Shown here: positions 28,348 through 36,860 of the stretch, in pieces
How positions within the stretch are numbered: position 1 is the first letter of the stretch
How the letters are laid out: every line of letters starts with the position of its first letter
NCBI RefSeq assembly: GCF_020515695.1
Contig: NZ_JAIWJA010000015.1
Coordinates: forward strand, 31,100 to 95,099
Direction: 5' to 3'
DNA: 64,000 nucleotides
DNA from: Pseudomonas sp. MWU16-30317
GTDB lineage: Bacteria; Pseudomonadota; Gammaproteobacteria; Pseudomonadales; Pseudomonadaceae
Made by a program: the position numbers and the translations under genes
The notes under the pieces: model-generated
Told to the model about the DNA's origin: nothing
The model's database searches: none
The model's input: only the letters and a program-made list of their open reading frames with translations

Positions 28348-30441
28348 TCAAGCTATGACAGCTTTGGCCTTCTGAATATCGGCCATGAAGGCTTGGGCAG
28401 GTAATGGATGCCCCAACAGGAAGCCCTGCAACGCATCACAGCCAAGGCGCGTGAGGAAATCCTGCTGTTGGTCGGTTTCCACCCCTTCGGCGACAATCCG
28501 CAGCCCGAGCGCCTGGCCCAGGGCGACGATGGCCGAAACGATCGCGGCATCGTCGCTGTCCTGCTGCAGATCGCGGACAAAACCGCGATCGATCTTCAGC
28601 TCGTTGGCGGGCAAGCGCTTGAGGTACATCAGGCTGGAGTAGCCAGTACCAAAATCGTCGATGGACAGGTCCACGCCCATGGTCGACAACTGTTGCAGCA
28701 CGCCCATGCTCGCATCGGCATCGCTCATGGCAGTGGTTTCGGTGATCTCCAGGGTCAGGTTGCTGGCCGGCAACCGATGCCGCGCCAGCGCCTGGGCCAC
28801 GCTGGCGACCAGGCCGGCATGGCAGAACTGCAACGCCGATAGGTTGACCGCCATGCGCCAGTCGGTGAATCCCTGCTCCAGCCACAGCGCCATCTGCCGG
28901 CATGCTTCGTTGAGCACCCACTCGCCGATGGGGATGATCAGCCCGGTCTTTTCTGCCAACTCGATGAAATTGGCCGGCAACAGCAGGCCCTGCTGCGGGT
29001 GTTCCCAGCGCAGCAACGCCTCGGCGCCCACTGGCGCACCGCTGGCAGCATCGAACTTGGGCTGGTAGTAAAGCCGTAACTGGTTGAGTTCGATGGCCAG
29101 TCGCAGCTCCTGCAGCAACTGCAACTGCTTGCGCGCATCGGTGTTCATGGAGGCGTCGAAAAAACAGTAGCCGTTCTTGCCGACGCTCTTGGCGTGGTAC
29201 ATGGCCGCATCGGCATTCATCAGCAGCTGATGCTGATCGTCACCGCCGCCAGGGTACAGGGTGATACCGATGCTGGCAGAAATCTGCACGTCGTGATCGT
29301 TGACGTTGAACATCTGCGCCAACCGGTTGACCTGCTCGGCCGCCACGGCCATCGCATCGCTGGGCTCGCGCAGCGCCACCAGCAGCACGAACTCGTCACC
29401 ACCGATACGCGCCAGGGTGTCGTGGCCGTGCAGGCCGACCCGCAAGCGTTGCGCCACCGCGCGCAGCAACTCGTCGCCAACATGATGGCCAAACGCATCG
29501 TTGACCGGCTTGAAGCCATCGAGGTCGATGAACATCAGCGCAAAGCAGCCATGGCCATCCAGTACGTTCTGGATCGCTTGACTGATGCGATCGGACAGCA
29601 GCATGCGATTCGGCAAGCCGGTGAGGTTGTCGTGCAAGGCCAGTTGGGTGAGTTCCTGATTGGCCTGTTGCAACGACAGCGCCAGCTGTGCGGTGCGCGA
29701 CTCCAGGCGAGCATCCAGCACCGAGGTGACCAAGGCGATGCTCAGCACCGCCAGGGTGGTAATCAAGACCAGATACGCCAGGCTGTCGCCGGTCAGACCG
29801 CCTGGCAGCGCACCGCAGTGGCTGCCCACCGGAAACCGCGCCGCCGCCATGCCGGTGTAATGCATGCCGACGATCGCTACGCCCATGATCACCGCCGCGC
29901 CACTGCGGATCAGCCGCACGTAGGGCGTGTGCCGGCGCAGGCGAAAGGCGATCATCAAGGCCGCCGCCGCCGCGCCGACGGCAATCAGCAGGGAGGCACC
30001 GAACAGGTAAGGGTCATAGTCGATGCCCGGGGCCATGCGCAAGGCGGCCATGCCGGTGTAATGCATGGCGGCGATGCCCGCGCCCATGACCAGTGCGCCC
30101 ATGGCAACGCCGCTCATGGTCAGTTGTGCACGACTGACCAGCCAGAGTGCAAAGCCCGATGACGCCAAGGCAATGAGCAGGGAGAGCGCGGTAAGCGTCA
30201 GGTCGTAGCCCAGCGCCAGGGGCAGTTCGAAGGCGAGCATGCCGATGAAGTGCATCGACCAGACGCCAATGCCCATCGCCAGAGTGCCGCCGACCATCCA
30301 GCCCAGCACCGCACGACCACGCGCGGTGGCGATACGCCCGACCATGTCCAGCGCGGTATAGGAAGCCAGAATGGCCACGCAAAGGGAAATGGCCACCAGC
30401 GAAGGCGAAAAACTTCCTGTGAGAAAACTACCAATGAGCAT
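28348..30441 (-). CDS. MHYT-GGDEF-EAL cyclic-di-GMP enzyme
   Basis: A membrane signalling protein of 697 residues. The N-terminal 240 residues form the seven-helix MHYT sensor with the repeats SMHFIGML and AMHYTGMA (twice), thought to bind a metal and sense a small gas. Then comes a GGDEF domain with intact GGDEF at 347-351 and an EAL domain with EAL at 474-476 and DDFGTGYSSL. Both active sites look complete, so it may make and break c-di-GMP. The ATG at 30441 is preferred over an upstream TTG eight codons earlier. It is followed by the SDR gene but without evident coupling. Confidence 0.92.
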   Translation of the reverse strand: MLIGSFLTGSFSPSLVAISLCVAILASYTALDMVGRIATARGRAVLGWMVGGTLAMGIGVWSMHFIGMLAFELPLALGYDLTLTALSLLIALASSGFALWLVSRAQLTMSGVAMGALVMGAGIAAMHYTGMAALRMAPGIDYDPYLFGASLLIAVGAAAAALMIAFRLRRHTPYVRLIRSGAAVIMGVAIVGMHYTGMAAARFPVGSHCGALPGGLTGDSLAYLVLITTLAVLSIALVTSVLDARLESRTAQLALSLQQANQELTQLALHDNLTGLPNRMLLSDRISQAIQNVLDGHGCFALMFIDLDGFKPVNDAFGHHVGDELLRAVAQRLRVGLHGHDTLARIGGDEFVLLVALREPSDAMAVAAEQVNRLAQMFNVNDHDVQISASIGITLYPGGGDDQHQLLMNADAAMYHAKSVGKNGYCFFDASMNTDARKQLQLLQELRLAIELNQLRLYYQPKFDAASGAPVGAEALLRWEHPQQGLLLPANFIELAEKTGLIIPIGEWVLNEACRQMALWLEQGFTDWRMAVNLSALQFCHAGLVASVAQALARHRLPASNLTLEITETTAMSDADASMGVLQQLSTMGVDLSIDDFGTGYSSLMYLKRLPANELKIDRGFVRDLQQDSDDAAIVSAIVALGQALGLRIVAEGVETDQQQDFLTRLGCDALQGFLLGHPLPAQAFMADIQKAKAVIA

Positions 30442-30684
30442 GAGCACTCTCGAAACCGGACACAAAGGTTCCAGAGACGCGCGCCTGGGAAGATGCCCTG
30501 ACGCTGCAGGCCCGTTCGCTCATTTACAAAAGGCAGGCGGGCGACAGAAAGCGCGGCTTGCAAAAGACGCCGTACAGATCTGCTTATCGCTGGAGAGCAG
30601 CAGTCTAGCGCGTTGCAGCCTGAACCGTTAATGGCCTTTTCAGATCATGGCCGTTATCGCGTACGACTTTTGTATAACCCCTTG
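30442..30684. other. Intergenic region, no feature seen
   Basis: About 240 bp upstream of the MHYT gene and downstream of the amidohydrolase gene. It must hold the MHYT promoter. No clear hairpin, terminator or motif was found. Confidence 0.3.
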
Positions 30685-31560
30685 TCAAAAACCGAACAGG
30701 GCCACCGCACCGTCGCGCAGAATGGCCTGGCGCTGGCGCGGCCAAGGCACCAACTGCGCCAGCAATTCGAACTGCGAGGCATAACTGACCTGATCCTCGA
30801 ACTGGGTATGCGGCCAGTCGCTGCCCCACATCAAACGCTCGGTGCCGAAGTGCTCGATCAACAGCGGTATGGCCGCTTGGGCGAATGCCAGGTTCTCGCT
30901 GTCGGTGCCGCCCAAGCGGTAGACCCCGGAGATCTTCACCCACACATCCCCGCCACCCAGCGCCAGCAGGGCTTTGAAGGTCGGATGGGCCACACCGAAG
31001 GCCGCGTGCGGACGGCCAAAATGGTCGACGACTATCTTCAGGCCGTAAGGCTTGAGCGCGGCCACCAGGGCCGGGATGTCTTCGATCTGCCGATGCAGCT
31101 CCACGTGCCAACCCAGCGCCGCCACTTGCTCGAGCAGCGGCCGCCATTCCTCGCTGCCTAGATCAGGCAGGCTTTTGCCCATCAGGTTCAGGCGAATCCC
31201 CACCACCCCCAGGCGCGCCATGCGCTGCAACTGCGCCTGGCTGACATCCGCATCAACCACTGCCACTCCGCGCAAGCGCTCGGGCGCCAGCATCAGCGCC
31301 TCGAGCAGATAGGAATTGTCGCTGCCCAGAAAGCTAGGCTGCACCAGCACCCCGTGGCTCACGCCCTGGGCGTCGAGCACGGCGCGCCAGTCCTGCAGGG
31401 TAGCGTCGTATTGCGGGGTGTAGCGACGCTCGCCGGCAAAGGCCAGGGCCTGGGTGAAGACATGAGCGTGGGCGTCGACGCCGCGGATAGGCAAGGTAGT
31501 GTCCATGGATCTCATCTGGGTAATGGGGCGGCGCTTTTCGTACGCCGCAGGTTCATTCAT
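30685..31560 (-). CDS. Amidohydrolase-2 family (PDC hydrolase-like) protein
   Basis: A TIM-barrel metal-dependent hydrolase of up to 291 residues. The metal motif VDAHAHVF is near residue 28, VVDHFGRP near 185 and WGSDWPHTQ near 250, as in 2-pyrone-4,6-dicarboxylate lactonase and related lactone hydrolases. The ATG at 31560 directly abuts the stop of the upstream MFS gene. In-frame ATGs at 31515 and 31506 would give a more usual N-terminus, and none has a strong RBS, so the start is uncertain. It is the last gene of the minus operon gntR-MFS-amidohydrolase. Confidence 0.85.
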   Translation of the reverse strand: MNEPAAYEKRRPITQMRSMDTTLPIRGVDAHAHVFTQALAFAGERRYTPQYDATLQDWRAVLDAQGVSHGVLVQPSFLGSDNSYLLEALMLAPERLRGVAVVDADVSQAQLQRMARLGVVGIRLNLMGKSLPDLGSEEWRPLLEQVAALGWHVELHRQIEDIPALVAALKPYGLKIVVDHFGRPHAAFGVAHPTFKALLALGGGDVWVKISGVYRLGGTDSENLAFAQAAIPLLIEHFGTERLMWGSDWPHTQFEDQVSYASQFELLAQLVPWPRQRQAILRDGAVALFGF

Positions 31561-32850
31561 TCAAGCCCGGCTAGGGGTCGACGCAGCGATCGGGTCGGCT
31601 GTGGCCGGCATCTCGGTATCAAGGTTGCGACCGCGGGTTTCCGGCAACGCCAGGGCCGCGATCACCGCGACGCCATAGGCGATGCCGGCGTCGATGCCGA
31701 TGGCCGAGCCCAGCGACATGTGCTCGCTCATGTGGCCGACCATGAACGGGAACACCGCCGAAAGCACGCGGCCGAAGTTGTAGCAAAAGCCCACGCCCGC
31801 ACCGCGTACGTCGGCTGGGTACAGTTCGTTGAACAACGAACCCAGGCTGGCCGGAATACCGGCAGCGAAGAAACCCAGCGGGAAGCCCAGAAACAGCATT
31901 GCCGTGTTGCTCAGATCCATGAACACGTAAGCCTGCACCGTGGCCACGCAGCAGAACGCGAAGAGGATGATGTTCTTGCGCCGACCGATCTTGTCGACCA
32001 TGAAGCCACTGGCCACGCAACCGCAGAAGAACGCGACGATGATCACGGCCAGGTAGCCGCCGGAGTTGAGTACCGACAGGTGTTTCTCGGTTTTGAGGAA
32101 GGTCGGCAACCAGGTCATCACCGCGTGGTAACCGCCGTGGGCGCCCAGGCCCAGCAGGCCGCCGAGCAGGGTCACCCGCAGCAACTCGGGGCGGAAGATA
32201 CCGGCCAGCGACGCGAAGAAGGTTTGCGGTCCGGTCTGCGCCTTTTGCTTGCGGGCAAAGCTCTCGGGCTCCGGCACCTGGCGGCGCACGTAGATGATCA
32301 CCAGCGCCGGCAGCAGCCCGACCACGAACATCACGCGCCAGGCCATGGCCTCGGGCACGAAGGTATAGATGAGCGTGAACAACCCGACAGCGGCTCCCCA
32401 GCCCACTGCCCAGGCGCTTTGCACCGTGCCCATGACCTTGCCGCGGTATTTGGGCTGAATGGCTTCGGCCATCAGCACCGCACCGGCTGCCCATTCACCG
32501 CCGATACCAAAGCCTTGCAGGGCTTTGACCACCAGCAATTGCTCGTAGCCACTGACAAACGCCGACAGAAAGGTGAACAGTGAGAACCACAGAATCATCC
32601 ATTGCAGGGTACGGACCCGGCCGTAGCGGTCCGATAAGGTACCGCCGACCCAGCCGCCCAAGGCCGAAGTGATCAAGGTCACGCTGCTGATGGCGCCCGC
32701 CTCGCCCTTGCTCAGCGCAAAGGCCGCGATCAAGGCCGGGATGGCGAGGCCGAACATCTGTACTTCCAGGGCATCGAGCGCCCAACCGCCGAAGCAGGCC
32801 CAGAAGGTTTTGCGCTCACGCGAGGTGACGTCTCGATACCACTTGAACAT
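31561..32850 (-). CDS. MFS transporter (organic/aromatic acid type)
   Basis: A 429-residue, 12-helix major facilitator. Diagnostic pieces are GGWALDALEVQMFGLAIPAL in helix 1, GGTLSDRYGRVRTL in the 2-3 loop and GFGIGGEWAAGAVLMAE in helix 4. This pattern fits the AAHS/NanT-like group that imports aromatic or other organic acids. The start at 32850 has AAGGA upstream; 15 earlier codons in frame lack support. It lies between gntR (57 bp upstream) and the amidohydrolase gene, so it probably imports the substrate of that enzyme. Confidence 0.88.
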   Translation of the reverse strand: MFKWYRDVTSRERKTFWACFGGWALDALEVQMFGLAIPALIAAFALSKGEAGAISSVTLITSALGGWVGGTLSDRYGRVRTLQWMILWFSLFTFLSAFVSGYEQLLVVKALQGFGIGGEWAAGAVLMAEAIQPKYRGKVMGTVQSAWAVGWGAAVGLFTLIYTFVPEAMAWRVMFVVGLLPALVIIYVRRQVPEPESFARKQKAQTGPQTFFASLAGIFRPELLRVTLLGGLLGLGAHGGYHAVMTWLPTFLKTEKHLSVLNSGGYLAVIIVAFFCGCVASGFMVDKIGRRKNIILFAFCCVATVQAYVFMDLSNTAMLFLGFPLGFFAAGIPASLGSLFNELYPADVRGAGVGFCYNFGRVLSAVFPFMVGHMSEHMSLGSAIGIDAGIAYGVAVIAALALPETRGRNLDTEMPATADPIAASTPSRA

Positions 32851-32907
32851 GATGTTTGTTGTCCTTATCGATGTTGTATTGGCGACTGCTGTCATGGCGG
32901 CGTTGGA

Positions 32908-33639
32908 TCAGCGAATCTGCACGCTGTAACGGAAATGGCTGGCGCGCCCATGGGAACGGCGCCACTCCAGAGCAAGCCCGGCGTGATTGCGCGCCAGGCG
33001 CTCGATCACCACTACGGGGCTGCCGGGCGAGATGCCAAGCAGATTGGCGCGGTGATCGTCGGCGGCTTCGGCGCCCAGGGTTTCGTCGGCCGAGGCGACG
33101 ATCTGCCCGCAAAGCTCTTCGTAAATGGGGTACAGCAGCGGGCCATAGGTATCGAGGTCGACACTCAGCAACGCCTTGAAGCGCTCGCGCGGCAGCCAGA
33201 TGTCTTCGGCCAGCACCGGCTGCTCGTCGAGCAGACGCAAGCGCTGCAGGCGGATCACCGCAGTAGAGGGCGCCAGGCCCAGGGCGCGAGCGACATCAGC
33301 AGGGGCCTGGAGCGACTGCACCGAAAAGATCTGGCTCTGGGGAATCTGTCGTTCGCCATCCGGGGTCTGGAAGCGGAAAAAGCGGAACAGCGAGGCATGA
33401 AACTGCGGACGACGGATAAAGGTGCCGCGGCCTTGTTGGCGCTCCAGGATGCGCTCGCCAACCAGCATGTCGATGGCCTTGCGCACCGTCCCGACCGACA
33501 ACCCATATTCGCTGGCCAACAGCGCTTCGGTGGGAATGGCTTCGCCGGCGCGCCAACGGTTGTCGGCAATCTGCTGGGCGAGCTGATCGCGCAAGCGCTG
33601 GTAGAGGGGCAGGCGTTCGTCGCTGGAGAGTGGGGTCAT
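32908..33639 (-). CDS. GntR-family (HutC/UTRA) regulator
   Basis: A 243-residue repressor-type regulator. The N-terminal winged helix runs about residues 8-78 (LYQRLRDQLAQQI ... LSVGTVRKAIDMLVGE ... RQQGRGTFI), and a UTRA effector domain runs about 95-240. It is the first gene of the operon that continues with an MFS transporter and an amidohydrolase, and it is divergent from a second MFS gene. A perfect 12-bp palindrome 37 bp upstream of its start is a likely operator. The effector is probably the catabolised acid or an intermediate. Confidence 0.9.
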   Translation of the reverse strand: MTPLSSDERLPLYQRLRDQLAQQIADNRWRAGEAIPTEALLASEYGLSVGTVRKAIDMLVGERILERQQGRGTFIRRPQFHASLFRFFRFQTPDGERQIPQSQIFSVQSLQAPADVARALGLAPSTAVIRLQRLRLLDEQPVLAEDIWLPRERFKALLSVDLDTYGPLLYPIYEELCGQIVASADETLGAEAADDHRANLLGISPGSPVVVIERLARNHAGLALEWRRSHGRASHFRYSVQIR

Positions 33640-33925
33640 GGCGGTTCTCGTCCCGGAGCAGTTATTGTTATCTAGTCATATATATGAATTTGCACATCAG
33701 TATTCTGTTACAGCGCCTGTCCGTCAAGCACCACCTATCTCCCGTGGGAACGGATGTAGGCTTACCGATTCCACGGAACGACGGGATTTATCAGCAACAA
33801 AAAACCAAAAAAATAAAAATTAAAGCAATAAATCCCCGATAAATTGCATTCCCATAGCAACCTAAGCAATCATATGTGTCCAAATAATTCTAAAATGGCG
33901 GCTCGACCCGTATGGATATCTGCGC
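33640..33925. promoter_or_regulatory. Divergent region gntR / MFS
   Basis: 286 bp, strongly AT-rich between 33780 and 33900, unlike the surrounding genes. It carries the TCATATATATGA palindrome and must hold promoters for both directions. No other clear motif was seen. Confidence 0.4.
33676..33687. promoter_or_regulatory. Palindrome TCATATATATGA, candidate GntR operator
   Basis: A perfect 12-bp palindrome in the divergent intergenic region, 37 bp upstream of gntR and about 240 bp upstream of the MFS gene. HutC-type GntR proteins bind AT-rich palindromes of this kind, often T-rich/A-rich with TATA cores. The assignment is inference. Confidence 0.45.
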
Positions 33926-35356
33926 ATGACCACCCTCTCCCCCACTGCCGCGCTCGGCACCCAAGACCCTGTCCGCGCTTCATTGATTTCCGCTCGCATC
34001 GACCGCCTGCCGGCCGTGGCGACTATCTGGCGACTGGTGGCGTTGCTCTCCATCGGCGGCTTCTTCGAGCTGTACGACCTGTTCCAGACCGCCTACATCA
34101 GCCCTGGGCTGATCAAGGAAGGGATTTTCGCCACCGGCGCCCAGGGTGCCTTCGGGGTGTCGGACCAAGCGGCATTCGCCTCGGCCACTTTCCTCGGCCT
34201 GTTCCTGGGCGCCAGCCTGCTGAGTCAGTTCGCCGACCGCTTCGGCCGCCGCGCGATCTTCACCTTCGCCCTGCTGTGGTACACCGTGGCGACCGTGCTG
34301 ATGGGACTTCAGGACCACGCCATGGGCATCATCGTCTGCCGCTTCCTGGTGGGCATCGGCCTGGGCATCGAACTGGTCACCATCGACGCCTACCTGTCAG
34401 AGCTGGTTCCCAAGCGCATGCGCACCTCGGCCTTCGCTTTTGCCTTCTTCATTCAATTCGCCTCAGTGCCGGCGGTCGCGCTGATGTCCTGGTGGCTAGT
34501 GCCGCAGGCGCCGTTCGGGGTGTCGGGCTGGCGCTGGGTGGTGTTCGCCAGCGCAGTGTTCGCGCTGTTCATCTGGTGGCTGCGCAAGCGTCTGCCCGAG
34601 TCGCCGCGCTGGCTGGCCCAGCAAGGCCGCCTCGATGAAGCCGATCGGGTGCTGAGGGACATCGAACAGCGCTGCGCCGCCGACTACCGAAAAAAGGCCG
34701 ACGCGCCCCTTCCCGAGCCAGAAGTCGAACAGGTGCAAGTGGTGAGCACCGGTCGCTTCAGCGATATCTGGCAGCCGCCGTATCGCCGCCGCGCGTTGAT
34801 GCTGATCGTGTTCAATATCTTCCAGGCCATCGGTTTCTTCGGGTTCGGCAACTGGCTGCCGGCGCTGCTCGCGGGTCAGGGCATGAGCGTGACCCACAGC
34901 CTGGGGTACGCCTTCATCATTACCTTGGCCTATCCGTTGGGGCCATTGCTGTTCGTGCGCGTGGCCAACCGCTTCGAGAACAAATGGCAGATCGTCGGCT
35001 CGGCGATCGGCACCATGATCTTCGGCACCTTGTTCGCGGTGCAGACCTCACCGCTGGGCCTGGTGGCCTGCGGCGTCGGCGTGACCTTCTGCAACGCCTG
35101 GCTGACGTTCAGCTATCACTCGTACCAATGCGAGATGTTCCCCACGCATATCCGCGCGCGTGCAGTGGGGTTCTGCTACTCCTTCAGCCGTCTGTCGACA
35201 GTGTTCAGCAGCCTGATGATCGGCTTCTTCCTGGAGCACTTCGGCACACTGGGGGTATTGGCCTTTATCGTCACCAGCATGCTGATCGTGACCCTGACCA
35301 TTGGCGGCTTCGGGCCACGCACCCGGAACCTTGCACTGGAAAATATTGCGCACTGA
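33926..35356 (+). CDS. MFS transporter, divergent from gntR
   Basis: A 476-residue 12-helix major facilitator. The first 35 residues are a soluble N-terminal tail, then the pattern GGFFELYDLFQTAYISPGL, LSQFADRFGRRAIFTF (loop 2-3) and GIGLGIELVTIDAYLSELVP. It belongs to the sugar/organic-acid branch of MFS with the ESPRWL motif after helix 6. The start ATG is the first good one, though its RBS is weak. It is divergent from gntR and probably part of the same regulon, giving the island two importers. Substrate unknown. Confidence 0.87.
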   Translation: MTTLSPTAALGTQDPVRASLISARIDRLPAVATIWRLVALLSIGGFFELYDLFQTAYISPGLIKEGIFATGAQGAFGVSDQAAFASATFLGLFLGASLLSQFADRFGRRAIFTFALLWYTVATVLMGLQDHAMGIIVCRFLVGIGLGIELVTIDAYLSELVPKRMRTSAFAFAFFIQFASVPAVALMSWWLVPQAPFGVSGWRWVVFASAVFALFIWWLRKRLPESPRWLAQQGRLDEADRVLRDIEQRCAADYRKKADAPLPEPEVEQVQVVSTGRFSDIWQPPYRRRALMLIVFNIFQAIGFFGFGNWLPALLAGQGMSVTHSLGYAFIITLAYPLGPLLFVRVANRFENKWQIVGSAIGTMIFGTLFAVQTSPLGLVACGVGVTFCNAWLTFSYHSYQCEMFPTHIRARAVGFCYSFSRLSTVFSSLMIGFFLEHFGTLGVLAFIVTSMLIVTLTIGGFGPRTRNLALENIAH

Positions 35357-35419
35357 TTACCTACCGTTGGTCGGTTGGGCGGAGCCTTTTTGGTCGCACA
35401 GCCGCCCAATATCAGGTAA
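35357..35419. terminator. Long imperfect hairpin after MFS gene
   Basis: Outer arms TTACCT (35357-35362) and AGGTAA (35414-35419), inner arms TTGGGCGG (35375-35382) and CCGCCCAA (35402-35409). The loop contains CCTTTTTGG. It fills the whole gap between the MFS stop and the RBS of the glycine-rich gene, so it may be terminator and 5' leader structure at once. Confidence 0.5.
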
Positions 35420-35448
35420 CGACTCTATCCAGAACAAGGAGACGCACC

Positions 35449-35805
35449 ATGATCAGGAATACATTGACCCATCTCACCCTGGCCGGCCTGCTCGCACTGA
35501 CCTCTGGTATGGCGCTCGCTGGCGTCAGCGGCCCGAGTGGCAGCTCAGGTGGCTCCAATGCCACCGGCAGCACCTCTACCATGTCGCCATCGAGCACCAC
35601 CAACGACAGCAAGATGACCAAGCGCAGCGGTGGCGATGTCACCAGCAAGCACAATGGCGTGGGTACCGCGAAAGGCAAGAGCAATGACGGCGCCGGCTCC
35701 CAGCCCGGTGGCGCAGGCAGCAACGGTGCCTCCGGCTCGGGCGGCGCAGGTGCCGGTGCCGGCGGTGTCGGCAGTGGCGAAGGTGGCGCCGGTACGGTCA
35801 AGTAA
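35449..35805 (+). CDS. Secreted glycine/serine-rich protein (118 aa)
   Basis: A 118-residue protein with a clear Sec signal peptide (residues 1-24, hydrophobic core LAGLLALTSGMALA, cleavage after ALA). The mature part is low complexity: Ser/Thr/Gly-rich first, then Gly/Ala/Ser repeats (GSGGAGAGAGG type), with about six Lys in the middle. It has no Cys and no aromatic residue in the mature part. AAGGAG lies 7 nt before the ATG, so it is well supported. Probably disordered in the periplasm or outside. No function is known to me. Confidence 0.75.
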   Translation: MIRNTLTHLTLAGLLALTSGMALAGVSGPSGSSGGSNATGSTSTMSPSSTTNDSKMTKRSGGDVTSKHNGVGTAKGKSNDGAGSQPGGAGSNGASGSGGAGAGAGGVGSGEGGAGTVK

Positions 35806-35827
35806 CGCTTGACCGCCCATCCGGGCA

Positions 35828-35856
35828 GAGCAGGCTCCAGCGGGAGCAGGCTCTGT
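35828..35856. repeat. Tandem GAGCAGGCTC repeat, REP-like
   Basis: The 10-mer GAGCAGGCTC occurs at 35828-35837 and 35844-35853. Each copy is itself near-palindromic. It lies between the glycine-rich gene and the convergent amidohydrolase gene and may act as a terminator or a degenerate REP. Confidence 0.4.
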
Positions 35857-35894
35857 CTGTGTAGGGGCCCTCAAACCCCGGAAATCCGACTGAC

Positions 35895-36722
35895 TCAAGC
35901 AAATCCGAACAATCGCTGCGGCGTCTCCCACATCACCTGTCGACGCACCTGTGCATCCGGCATGAACTGCTCGGCATACTTTAGCAGCGGCCCATAATCG
36001 ATGCGGCTTTGCTCGCGCAAAAACGGCCAGTCCGACCCCCACACACATCCCTGCGGCCCGAACGCCCGCAGCAATGCCTGCACGTAACGGTCGGCCTGCT
36101 CGAACAGCTCGTCGATGTGGGCAAACTTCTGCATACCAGAGATCTTCACGCAGGCTCGACCAATGTCGGCCAGCCGTAACAGCGCCGCGAACCCCGGCTG
36201 ATTCAGGCCATCCTTCTGCTGCGGCCGCCCGCAGTGATCGATCAACAGCCGCGGCGTGCTGCGCTCGAGCAATGGCAGCAGTTCGAGCAGTTCGTCCTGC
36301 TTGACCTGGATCTGCGCGAACATGTCCAGCTCCGCGAGCCTGGCGAACAACCCGTCCACCCCGGCCATTACCGCCGTGCCCTCGCCCGCCGGGTTGAAGG
36401 CCACGCCGACCACGCCAGCGTCCTTGAGCGCCGCGAGTCGTTCCAGGGACGTATCGTCCTCGACCACGGCAATGCCCTTGAAGCGCCCCTGGCCTTGCGC
36501 CAAAGCATGCAGCAACAGCGAATTGTCGGTGCGATAGCCGCTGGTAGGGCCGACCAGCAACGCGTGCTTCACGCCGTAGGCATCGAGCACGCGGTTGAAC
36601 TGGGCCAGAGTGCCGATCTCTTGTCCGGCCGGGCGATACAGGGTTTGCGCGCGGTAGGGGAAATGCAGCGGATCGAACAGGTGGTTATGGCAGTCGATCT
36701 TCGGTTCATCAAAAATGCTCAT
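35895..36722 (-). CDS. Amidohydrolase-2 family protein
   Basis: A TIM-barrel metal-dependent hydrolase of 275 residues. IDCHNHLFD is at residue 9, LLIDHCGRP near 180 and WGSDWPF near 235. It is distantly similar in layout to the amidohydrolase at 30685-31560 but clearly a different paralogue. The start at 36722 has CAGGAG 8 nt upstream; 36 upstream codons in frame have no support. It stands between the glycine-rich gene and the DUF979 gene, 138 bp from the latter's stop. It is likely a lactone or amide hydrolase of the same catabolic island. Confidence 0.85.
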   Translation of the reverse strand: MSIFDEPKIDCHNHLFDPLHFPYRAQTLYRPAGQEIGTLAQFNRVLDAYGVKHALLVGPTSGYRTDNSLLLHALAQGQGRFKGIAVVEDDTSLERLAALKDAGVVGVAFNPAGEGTAVMAGVDGLFARLAELDMFAQIQVKQDELLELLPLLERSTPRLLIDHCGRPQQKDGLNQPGFAALLRLADIGRACVKISGMQKFAHIDELFEQADRYVQALLRAFGPQGCVWGSDWPFLREQSRIDYGPLLKYAEQFMPDAQVRRQVMWETPQRLFGFA

Positions 36723-36860
36723 GGTGCCACTCCTGGATAGATGAAGGATCGAGGCTTTGTGCCGGGCGCAATGTTGGGGGTCGTAGCCTGCCAAAGCCGT
36801 CACTGCCCCGAGCGTACCAACTCGCGGCAACCAGCGCTCTCATCCAGATAGCGACAGCAC

